Shown in pieces: positions 43,510 through 52,084 of a DNA stretch of 64,000 nt (position 1 is the stretch's first letter; each line of letters starts with the position of its first letter). The notes below the pieces were generated by a model that saw only the letters and a list, made by a program, of their open reading frames with translations, did no database searches and was not told where the DNA came from. Source of the stretch: Piscinibacter aquaticus (lineage in GTDB: Bacteria; Pseudomonadota; Gammaproteobacteria; Burkholderiales; Burkholderiaceae_C); contig VOPW01000001.1 in the NCBI GenBank assembly GCA_007994965.1, positions 2,852,001 through 2,916,000 of the forward strand, written 5' to 3'. A program made the translations under genes and the position numbers.

Positions 43510-43594
43510 AGTGTGTTCTCGATCGTCACTTGATTCGCGTCACTCATCCGGCTTCTGAGCGCCTTTTTTCACGCCGCGCTGAATTCACGCGCCC

Positions 43595-45340
43595 TCATGC
43601 GCTGGCCGGCAGCGCTGTCGACCCCACACGCCGCACGCACAAGCGCCCCGCCTGCTTGCCTGCATACATCGCGGCATCGGCGCGCTTGAGCAGTTCGTCC
43701 GCATCGCGGCCATCGACGGGCGCGAGCGCGTAGCCCACGGTCAGGCCGACGGCACAGGGCTGCCCTGCGGCCATGAACGGCTCGCGGAAGCCTTCCAGCA
43801 GCTTGCGGCCCAGCGCCTGCGCATCGGCCTCGCCGGCCAGCCCTTCGGCCACGACCACGAACTCGTCGCCCCCGAGCCGGGCGACCGTGTCGCAGGCGCG
43901 CAGCAGCAGGCGCAGCCGCCGCGCGACGCCGACGAGCACCTCGTCGCCGGCGTCGTGGCCGAGCCGGTCGTTGATCGGCTTGAAGCCATCGAGGTCGAGC
44001 AGGAAGACGGCGGTCAGGCGCTGCGCGGAGCTCGACGGCAGCACGGCCGCCAGCGTCTCCGACAGGCCGCGCCGGTTCGGCAGGCCGGTCAGCGGGTCGG
44101 TCTGGGCCAGCGAGCGCAGCGCATCGCGCTCGAGGTGGGCACGCTGGGCCGACTGGCGCAGCTCCTCGATGCGCACGCCGAGCACGCGCATCCACATCGC
44201 CATCTCGACCATCGCACCGATCTGGAACGCGTGTTCGCTCCACGTCGTCAGGTCGATCCAGCCGCGCAGCAGCGCGGCCATGGTCAGCGTGGCCGCGCCG
44301 TAGGCCCCAGCCGGCCAGCATGTACACGCCGATGCGCTCGCCGCGCCACGCGCGCCGCCATGCCGCCGGAATGGCCAGCAGCATCGGCAGCGGCCCGAGC
44401 AGCGTGGCCACACGCTGCGCCACGCGGTAGTCGACCAGGTCGAGCAGCAGCGCGGCGGCCGTCGCAGCGGCCAGCGCCGCCAGCAGTCTCAGCGCACGCG
44501 CGATCCAGGGCTGCAGCCGTGCCACGTCGAGCACCCGCTCGACGAACAGGCTGCCACCGACGATGGCCACCAGCACCGCCAGCGGTGCCGCGTTCTGGGT
44601 CAGCCAGGCGCTGCCTCCCCACAGGTGCTGCGGGCCCAGGCCCGAATAGGCGACGAAGAAGAGGCCGGTGCCGGCGATGGTCGTCGCGTAGTGCAGGAAC
44701 ATCGCGTCGCGCAGGCTCACCCATTGCGTGAGGCTGTACAGCAGCAGGCACAGCACCGCGCCGGCGGCCAGCCCTGCAGGAACTGCCGCCGGGATTCCGC
44801 CGCGGCGAAGGCCTCGACGGTGGAGATCGTGACCGGCAGCACCATCGTGCTGCGCGTCGTCACCCGCATCAGCAGCTCGTGCTCGCGGCCCGGTTCCAGC
44901 TCGATCGGCGCGGCATGCACCGCACTGGGCAGCGGATGCGCCGAGAAGGGCAGAGCCCGGCCCAGCGGCACCGGTTCGCCGGCGCCCTGCGCCGACGGGA
45001 GGTACACGTCGATGCGGTCGATCGACGCGTAGTCCACCGAGAGCACCCAGCGGCGTGGCGCCTGCGCGTCGATGCGCAGCGGCACCAGCAGCCACACCGC
45101 CTCGCTGCGCAGGCCGAGGTTGGCGCGCGGGCTGCTCGGCGGCACGAACTCGGCCCGGCGGGCCAGCACTTCCTGTGCGCTCGCGCGGCCGCCGGCGTCG
45201 GTGTACATCCGCACGGCGGGCCGGGCATCGGCCTCGGCCGTGCGCGCGTCGAGCAGCAGTGTCGCCGCCATGGCCGGTGCCACCGCGAGCGCGCACAGCA
45301 CCGCGGCGCAGATTCGCAGGAGCAAGGCGAGATGCGTCAC
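43595..45340 (-). CDS. 7TM-DISM diguanylate cyclase (frame broken twice)
   Basis: Membrane cyclase of about 580 residues. Signal sequence, a periplasmic DISMED2-like beta domain (RANLGLRSEAVWLLVPLRI, WVLSVDYASIDRIDVYLP), seven membrane segments, a short coiled coil and a GGDEF domain with an intact RLGGDEFVVVAEG active site. An RACD motif sits five residues before GGDEF, the usual product-inhibition site. It should therefore make c-di-GMP. Breaks are at 44770 (CCTGG reduced to CTGG) and near 44305 in a G-rich stretch. The start is GTG at 45340. First gene of the minus-strand signalling block. Confidence 0.88.
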
Positions 45341-45476
45341 CTTCTACTCATCGGCCACACGGCCCGTCACTTGAGGACGCAACGCACGAAACCCGTGGCA
45401 GGCCGGCGCGAAACGCGTGTGCAACGGCACGGCGGGATGCTGTCGATACCGCCCGACGGGCTCCGACACCTCATCG

Positions 45477-45904
45477 ATGATGATGCAACCCCACCACGCC
45501 GCGCTGATCCGGCACAGCTTCGACCAGATCGCGCCGGTCGCCGATGAAGCCGCCGCCCTCTTCTACCGCAGGCTCTTCGAGCAGTCGCCCGAGCTGCGGC
45601 CGCTGTTCATCGGCGACGTGCGCCAGCAAGGCCGCCGCCTGATGGAGATGATCGGCGCCGCGGTGCGCCTGCTCGACCACCCGGCCGCGCTGCTGCCGGT
45701 GCTGGCCCAGCTCGGCGCGCGCCACGCCGGTTACGGCGTCGAGCCCGACGACTACCGCAAGGTCGGCCGGGCCCTGATCGCGACGCTCGCCGAAGCGCTG
45801 GGCGAGGGCTTCGACGACGCCACGCGCGAAGCCTGAGCGCGATGTATGCGCTGGTCAGCACGACGATGATCGCCGCGGCGGACGTGCAGCGCCGCGCCGC
45901 CTGA
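45477..45904 (+). CDS. single-domain bacterial globin (frame broken once)
   Basis: Haem protein of the Vitreoscilla-hemoglobin/flavohemoglobin globin-domain type, without a reductase domain; such proteins bind oxygen or nitric oxide. The proximal histidine is in LGARHAGYGVEPDDY, with FYRRLFEQSPELRPLF early and DVRQQGRRLMEMIG in the E helix. The frame stops early at 45836; restoring CCTGG there replaces the stop with Trp and continues REAWSAMYALVSTTMIAAAD to 45904, giving up to 142 residues. Three consecutive ATGs (45477, 45480, 45483) could start it. Divergent from the cyclase and abutting the kinase gene tail to tail. Confidence 0.85.
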
Positions 45905-48685
45905 TCAGCGCATCAGCAGCGTGGCGACGCGGTCGACCGGTCGCTGCGCGAGAACGGCTTGTCCAGGCTGGCGCAGCCGGCATCGGCGAGAAAGGCTTCC
46001 GCGCCGGGCGACAGGGTGTCGCCGGTGACGAACAGCACGCGCCGCGCCAGATGCGGCCAGCGCGCCGTCAGCGCGCGCCACAGCGCGGCGCCATCCATGT
46101 CGGGCATGCGCAGGTCGGAGACCACCGCATCGAAGCGCGCGGCCTCCAGCAGCTCCAGCGCCACCGCGCCCGATTCGGCCGTGGCCACCTCGAAGCCGGC
46201 GCCTTCGAGCATCGCGCGCATCAACTCGGCGATCTCCGCCTCGTCATCGACCACCAGAACGCGCGCCGGGCCGCTCCCCTCGGCTCCGCCCAGCGCGCCC
46301 GGCTCGGTCACCTCGCCGGGCTGGCCGCTGATCGGCAGGCTCATGCGGAAGACCGCGCCGGTGGCGCTGATCTCCAGGCCGAGCTGGCCGCCGTGATCAC
46401 GCACCAGCGAGCGCGAGACGGGCCGCCGAGCCCGGTGCCGATGCCCTCGGGCTTGGTGGTGAAGAAGGGTTCGAAGATCTTCTCGTGCAGCGCCGGCGGC
46501 ACGCCCGGGCCGCTGTCGGCCACGCGCAGCCAGACGCGCGGCTCGCGGTTGCTGCGCCGCGCCTCGATGCCGGAGGCGAGCTTCACGCGGCGCACGCCCT
46601 CGGCCGGCGCCGAGGCCAGCGCCTGCTGCGCATTGACCAGCAGGTTGAGCACCACCTGGCCGATCTGATCGGCATCGGCGCTGACCTCGGGCAGGTCGGC
46701 GGCCAGCTCGAGCTGCAGCTCGATGCCGTGGCTGCGGAAGGTGTAGGCCAGCATGTCGGCCGCGGCGCGGGCGAGGTCGTTGAGCTGCACGTTGCGCCGC
46801 TCGGCCGGCTTGGCCCGCGCCATGTTGAGGAAGGTGCGCACGATGCGGCCGCAGCGCTCGGCGGCCTCGCGGATCCGGCGCGCGTCGCCCTGCAGCTCCG
46901 GCGTGCCTTCGCACTTCTCTTCCAGCAGGCTGGCGCGGCCCATCACGATGGCCAGCGGGTTGTTCAGCTCGTGTGCCACGCCGGCGAGCAGGCTGCCCAT
47001 CGCCGAAAGCTTCTCGCTCTGGCGCAGCGCCTCGCGCTGGCGCTCGATCTGCTCGGCCGCCGCGCGCCGCTCCGAGAGATCGGTGAGCGAGGCGGTGAAA
47101 TGCGCTGGCCGCCCAGCGCGGTGCGCCAGATCACCACCTCGACCGGAAACTCGCGGCCGCTGGCGTGCATCGCCATCATTTCGGTGCGCCGGCCCAGCGT
47201 GTCGAGCGCACCGCCTTCGCGCAGCGCGCGGATCGCGGCCTCGTGGCCGGCGCGATGCCGCGGCGGCACGATGGTCTCCATCACCGACTGGCCGAGCACC
47301 TCGGCGCGGCGGCGGCCGAACATCGACTCGGCAGCCGGGTTGAACTCGACGATGCGGCCGTGCGCATCGGTGGACATGATGGCCGCCAGCGCGTTGTCGA
47401 CGATCGCCGACTTCAGCGCCTCGGCGCGCTGCTCGCCTTCGCGCGCACTGCGCGCCGCGTCGAAGGTGTCGCGCGTGAGCTGCGCCCACGGTGCCCAGGC
47501 CGAGGGCAGCGATGGCTCTTCGGCCTGCGGATCGAGCGCCTTGCGGTGCAGGTAGTCGACCAGCCGCAGCGAGGGCAGCGCATAGCGCCGCCACAGCACC
47601 GTGGCCGTGCCGAGAAAGAGCAACAGCAACGCCGCGCCGCCCACGGCGTAGGGCCCGACATCGGCCATCACCAGCTGGCGCACATGGGCGTTGTCGCTCG
47701 CATAGACCGCGCGCCACGGTGCCACGGCCGAAGGCCGCGCCGACAGCAGCAGCGGGCCGCTGCGCACCGCCAGCGGGGCCGATGCGGCTTCGGCCAGGGT
47801 GTCGGCCGAGAGGGCCGGCAGCTCGCCGTCCAGCGCCGAGCCGGCCGGCTCGCTGCGCGCCTTGTAGTCCCACACCACCGCGCCGTCGGCATCGATCACC
47901 CAGAAACGGCCGATGCCCGCCTCGATGCGCGCCGCATCGAGCGCTGCGGCGGGCAGCTCGACGGCGATCACGCCCGGGCGCTCCTGCAGGTCGAGCGGCA
48001 CGGTGGCGGCGATCACGCCGTCGTCGCGTCGCTGCCGGGCCACCGCGTCGCGGTAGACCCGCCCGCCACGGGCATGGCGCTGCGCCAGCTTCTGCACCGC
48101 CTCGGCCACGCTGGCCGCCTGCAGCTCGGCGAGCAGCTGCTCGCTGCCCGTCCACGGATGGACCCAGGCCTGCGTACCGGCGGCGTCGACGTAGATCACG
48201 CGGCGCAGGCCGCCACGGCCGGCGCCGAGCAGGCGGGCCTGCTGCGCGAAGACGGCCGCGCGGCCGATGGCGGCATCGCGCCGGGCCGCATCGCTTCGCT
48301 GCGGGCCGGCCAGCAGCACCTGCGGCGCGCTGTCGCGCAGCACGGCGGGCAGCGCGTCGAGCGTCCAGGCGCTGCCATCGGCCGTGGGCGCGAAGGACTC
48401 GCGATCGGCCGCCACTTCGGGCGTCAGCGTCGGCTCGGCCACCGCATCGCGCAGCCGCAGCAGGTTGTCGCGCAGCGGCGCGAGCACGGCATCGAGCCGC
48501 GTCACGCGGCGGTCGGTGCTCATCGCGATCTGCCGCTGCGTGCCGATCGAGACGATCTCGAACTGCAGCATCAGCACGTAGACGACGGCGGCCAGCACCG
48601 GCACGCCGAGCAGCAGCATCAGCAGCGCATAGCTGCGGCGCAGGCGGAGCAGCGCCGCTTCCGGCACCGGCCGCGGCAGCGTCAC
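45905..48685 (-). CDS. PAS hybrid histidine kinase (frame broken three times)
   Basis: About 927 residues. Two membrane segments (about 20-40 and 330-350) bound a large periplasmic sensor domain with DAAGTQAWVHPW and VIAVELPAAALDAARIE. A PAS domain (DAHGRIVEFNPAAESMFG), HisKA with VAHELNNPLAIVMGRASLL, HATPase (DSGPGVP, EPFFTTKPEG, GTGLG) and a C-terminal receiver (VVDDEAEIAEL, SDLRMPDMDG, DKPFSRS) follow. Breaks at 47105 and 45938 recreate CCAGG or CCTGG; the one near 46421 is one G short. The GTG start overlaps the response regulator stop (GTGA), so both are made together. Confidence 0.87.
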
Positions 48686-49431
48686 GAGGCGGCCTCGCCT
48701 CCCGGCACGAACACGTAGCCGACATTGCGCACGGTCTTGATGACCTCCGGCTTGTCGGGGTTGCGTTCGATCTTGCGGCGCAGCCGCATGATGCGCAGGT
48801 CGATCGAACGGTCGAACACGTCCCAGCCGCGGTTGTGCGCCTGCTCCATGATCTGGTCGCGGTTCAGCGGCCGGTTCGGGTGGCGGGCGAACAGCGCCAG
48901 CAGGTCGAACTCGGCGGCGCTGATCTCCACCTCGGCACCCTCGCGGCCGAACAGGCGGCGCTGGTCGAGATCGAGCACGCAGGCACCGAAGCGCACCTGC
49001 CGCGTCGCCGGGGCGTCCGCCTCGCGCGCCTCGGCGGCGGGTGCCGCCACGCTGGAGCGGCGCAGCACCGAGCGCACGCGCGCCAGGAGTTCGCGCATCT
49101 CGAAGGGTTTGGGCAGGTAGTCGTCGGCACCGAGTTCCAGGCCGACGATGCGGTCGACCGATTCGCCGGCCGTGGTCAGCATGACCAGCCCCATGCGCGG
49201 GTGCGCCTCGCGCAGGAAGCGCGCCAGCGACAGGCCGTTCTCGCCGGGCATGTTGACGTCGAGAATGGCCAGTTCCGGCGCCCGCTCGGCGACCAGCCGG
49301 CGCGCCGCGGCCGCGTCCTCGGCCTCGCGCACCACGAAGCCGTGGCGGCCGAAGTATTCGGCCAGCAGCGCGCGCAGTTCCGGCTCGTCGTCGACGACCA
49401 TGACCACGGGCAGGTTCTCGGGAGCGCTCAC
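48682..49431 (-). CDS. OmpR-family response regulator
   Basis: DNA-binding partner of the following PAS kinase. 249 residues from a GTG at 49431, which gives a normal start directly before PVVMVVDDEPELRALL; a longer frame to 49521 exists but adds no recognisable sequence. The receiver has acidic pair DDE, phospho-aspartate ILDVNMPG and KPF; a winged-helix domain follows with FDLLALFARHPNRPLNRDQI and RSIDLRIMRLRRKIE. A short linker rich in alanine joins the two. Targets are unknown. Confidence 0.93.
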   Translation of the reverse strand: MSAPENLPVVMVVDDEPELRALLAEYFGRHGFVVREAEDAAAARRLVAERAPELAILDVNMPGENGLSLARFLREAHPRMGLVMLTTAGESVDRIVGLELGADDYLPKPFEMRELLARVRSVLRRSSVAAPAAEAREADAPATRQVRFGACVLDLDQRRLFGREGAEVEISAAEFDLLALFARHPNRPLNRDQIMEQAHNRGWDVFDRSIDLRIMRLRRKIERNPDKPEVIKTVRNVGYVFVPGGEAAS

Positions 49432-49524
49432 GTCGCGGATTCCGGCGGCAAAGGCATGCGAGCGCGGATCATATCGGCCGAAACCGGCCGGCAGCTGCAG
49501 CGAACCGCCGCTGGCCAGCATGGC

Positions 49525-49764
49525 TCAGCGGGCCGCGGCGGCGGCGGGCCGCCGCACGCGCAGCATCGGGAACAGGTCGGCCAGCGCGGCGTCCGAGGCC
49601 GCCTGCTGCAGGTCCTCCGCGAAGCACTCGCTGCGGTAGAGCATGCCGTTGTCGACCACGATGTCGGGCAAGCGCTGCGGCCGCGGCTGGCGCGGCATCG
49701 CCGCGTGGGCGTTGCGCCGCCATCCGGTGGAGTTCGGAAGCATCAGGGAGAGGAAGGGGTTCAT
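49525..49764 (-). CDS. hypothetical small protein
   Basis: Possible 79-residue protein upstream of the response regulator on the same strand, starting MNPFLSLMLPNSTGWRRN and ending in an alanine-rich tail. Mid-region DIVVDNGMLYRSECFAEDLQQAA looks like folded protein, not random. I do not recognise a family. No signal peptide or membrane segment. Its stop is 93 bases before the regulator start. Confidence 0.45.
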   Translation of the reverse strand: MNPFLSLMLPNSTGWRRNAHAAMPRQPRPQRLPDIVVDNGMLYRSECFAEDLQQAASDAALADLFPMLRVRRPAAAAAR

Positions 49765-49878
49765 GGCGCGTCCTCGGGGTATCGGATGTTGTCGCTGGAC
49801 GCCATGGTCGGCCGCGCGTGTTTCGCGCCCGCTTCGCGGGGCCGCCCGCCGTGTTTCATGTGTTTCGCCATCGCTATC

Positions 49879-50783
49879 ATGGCCCGCATGCCCGTCTCGC
49901 TCGCCGGCCAGCTGGTGGTGGCCATCTCGTCCCGCGCCCTCTTCGACTTCGAGGAGGAGAACCGGTCTTCGAGGCCGAGGACGACCGCGCCTACATGCAG
50001 CTGCAGCTCGAGCGCCTGGAGCGCGCCGCGAAGCCCGGCGTGGCCTTCTCGCTGGTCAACAAGCTGCTGGCCTTCAACACGCCGCAGCGTCAGCGCGTAG
50101 AGGTGGTGATCCTGTCGCGCAACGACCCGGTCTCGGGCATGCGGGTGTTCCGCTCGGCGCGCCACTACGGTCTGCCGATCCAGCGCGGCGTCTTCACCCG
50201 CGGCGAATCGCCCTGGCGCTACCTGCGCCCGCTGGCGGCCAACCTGTTCCTGTCGACCAACGAGGCCGACGTGCGCTCGGCGCTCTCGGCCGGCGTGCCG
50301 GCGGCGCGGGTCTACCCGCAGTCGGCGCGCGCCTCCGACGCCCACCCCGACGAGGTGCGCATCGCCTTCGACGGCGACGCGGTGCTCTTTTCCGACGAGG
50401 CCGAGCGCGTGTTCCAGAGCCAGGGGCTCGATGCCTTCCAGACCCACGAGCACCTGCGAGCCGCCACGCCCCTGGCGCCGGGGCCGTTCAAGCCGCTGCT
50501 CGAAGCCCTGCAGCAGCTGCAGCACGAGCCGGGGCGCGACATGCGCATCCGCACCGCGCTGGTCACGGCGCGCAGCGCGCCGGCGCACGAGCGCGCGATC
50601 CGAACGCTGATGGACTGGCACATCGACGTCGACGAGGCAATGTTCCTCGGCGGCCTGCCCAAGGGCGAATTCCTGCGCGAGTTCGAGCCGGACTTCTTCT
50701 TCGACGACCAGACCGGCCACATCGAGAATGCCGCGCCGCACGTGCCGGCCGGGCACGTGGCCGCCGGCATCGTCAACGGCTGA
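49879..50783 (+). CDS. cytosolic 5'-nucleotidase-like protein (frame broken once)
   Basis: Resembles the 5'-nucleotidase family PF06189 (cN-I type), which dephosphorylates nucleoside monophosphates. After the start MARMPVSLAGQLVVAISSRA comes LFDFEEEN; restoring CCTGG at 49973 gives LVFEAEDDRAYMQLQ. Then VILSRNDPVSGMRVF, FTRGESPWRYLRPLAANLFL, VRIAFDGDAVLFSDEAE (the HAD-like aspartates) and FLGGLPKGEFLREFEPDFFFDDQ. About 301 residues. ATG 49879 or 49888. It ends one base before the stop of the next, convergent gene. Confidence 0.83.
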
Positions 50784-51094
50784 TCAGCCGAGAAGGCGCG
50801 TGGCGAGACGCTCCACCAGCGGTCGGCGCGACCAGTCCTGCAGCGCCCGTGCGGCGAATTCGTGGCCGCGGCGGTTGAGCCGGTAGTAGCGGATGTGCTC
50901 GAAGCCATCCGGGTTCTCGAACTCGTCGATCAGCGCATAGTCGGCCAGCGTGCGGAAAGAGGCGCCGACCACCCCGCCATCGATCGAGCAGCCGCCCCAG
51001 CTCTCGCTGGCATGCACCAGCACGTGGCCTCTCTTCAGCGCACGCAGCGCGTCGACGAACTCCCGCGGTTGGCGATGATCGGCTGGCTGTCCAT
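50784..51094 (-). CDS. conserved hypothetical protein (frame broken once)
   Basis: About 103 residues beginning MDSQPIIANR and continuing, after one missing base near 51065, with REFVDALRALKRGHVLVHAS. The remainder, GGCSIDGGVVGASFRTLADY and HIRYYRLNRRGHEFAARAL, resembles a winged-helix-like fold, but no function is known to me. It lies 94 bases downstream of the Crp/Fnr gene on the same strand. Confidence 0.6.
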
Positions 51095-51188
51095 GGCGGC
51101 ATCTTCGGCCGCACGCCGGCGCGGCGCTGCGGAAAAAGTGGCGGATCGCCCGCCAATCCCGCGGCACATGCCGTGCCCGTGGCAAAGC

Positions 51189-51937
51189 TCACGCAGCGCG
51201 ATGCACGTGGCGGCGCAGCGCCGGCAGGTCGAGCACGCGCACGCCGCCGTACTCGATGGCGATCAGGCCCTCGGCCTGCAGCGAGCGCAGCGCCTCGTTG
51301 ACACGCTGCCGCGACAGCCCCACGAGGTAGGCCAGCTCCTGCTGCGTGATGCGCAGCAGCGTGCCCACGCCGGGATACAGCACCGGGTGGAACAGCGCAG
51401 CCGGGTTGCGTGCCACCCGGGTGTCGGGATCGTCGAGGCGGTCGATCTCGCGCGCGGCGATGAACTGGCCCAGGCGCTCGTTGAGCTGGTTCATCACGTA
51501 GCGGTTGAACGGGATGCTGCGCTCGAGCAGCCACTCGAAGGTGTCGATGTCGATGCCGGCCACCACGCTCTTGCGCAGCGGCTCGATGTTGTAGCGGTAG
51601 ACCTCGCGCTTGAGCAGCGTGCCCTCGCCGAACCGGGCGCCCGGCGGCACGCCGGTGAAGGTGATCGCGAAGCCCAGCGAGCTGTCGTTGCTCATCTTCA
51701 GCAGGCCGTCGAGCACGCCGAACCAGTAATTGGCACGGCGGCCGATCTTGCAGACGAAGTCGCCGGGGTCGGCCTCGACCACCTGCAGCGCGCGCACGAC
51801 GCGTTCGCGCTCCACCGCATCGAGCAGCCCCAGCCACGGATCATCTCGAGTTCCGCGGCGGCGGCGGCGCGCGCGCGCTGGCGCAGCGGCGCCGGGCGGT
51901 GCGGGGTGTCGGCGGAAGGGACAGACGGAGAGCTCAT
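51189..51937 (-). CDS. Crp/Fnr-family transcription regulator (frame broken once)
   Basis: About 249 residues: cyclic-nucleotide-binding-like beta barrel (DFVCKIGRRANYWFGVLDGL, PPGARFGEGTLLKREVYRYN), dimer helix, and a C-terminal HTH_Crp with QQELAYLVGLSRQRVNEALR and LQAEGLIAIEYGGVRVLDL. No Fnr-type N-terminal cysteines are seen, so an iron-sulfur oxygen sensor is unlikely; the effector is unknown. One base is missing near 51845, restoring ELEDDPWLGLLDAVERERV. Start ATG 51937. Divergent from the acyl-CoA-ligase/ABC operon, with a palindrome in between that is its likely operator. Confidence 0.88.
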
Positions 51938-52015
51938 GCGCCCGGAGCTTGACGTTGCGCTGACGTTCTGCCCGCGCGGGCCCTGGGGAAACTCCCCTCG
52001 GGGGTGTCCCGGAGA

Positions 52016-52033
52016 TTGTCGTCACAACGACAA
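52016..52033. promoter_or_regulatory. Crp/Fnr-like operator palindrome
   Basis: Perfect palindrome TTGTCGT-CACA-ACGACAA, 18 bases, in the space between the divergent Crp/Fnr gene and the ligase/ABC operon. Its centre (52024.5) lies exactly 41.5 bases upstream of the transcription start predicted from the -10 at 52054-52059, the class II activator position for this family. Confidence 0.6.
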
Positions 52034-52053
52034 CTGGGCGTCAAACTTCTTCC

Positions 52054-52059
52054 TACATT
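52054..52059 (+). promoter_or_regulatory. -10 element of the ligase/ABC operon
   Basis: TACATT, 26 bases before the GTG start of the ligase gene. No acceptable -35 hexamer at 16-18 bases upstream, consistent with activator dependence. Shine-Dalgarno GAGGAGA at 52071-52077. Confidence 0.45.
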
Positions 52060-52084
52060 GCAAGCACCGAGAGGAGACATCGCG

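Noticed and set aside
51990..52012. C/G-rich inverted repeat ACTCCCC/GGGGGT upstream of the operator
   Set aside because: Imperfect and in a GC-rich stretch without a T tract; probably chance, and not the same as the REP-like element at 58196.
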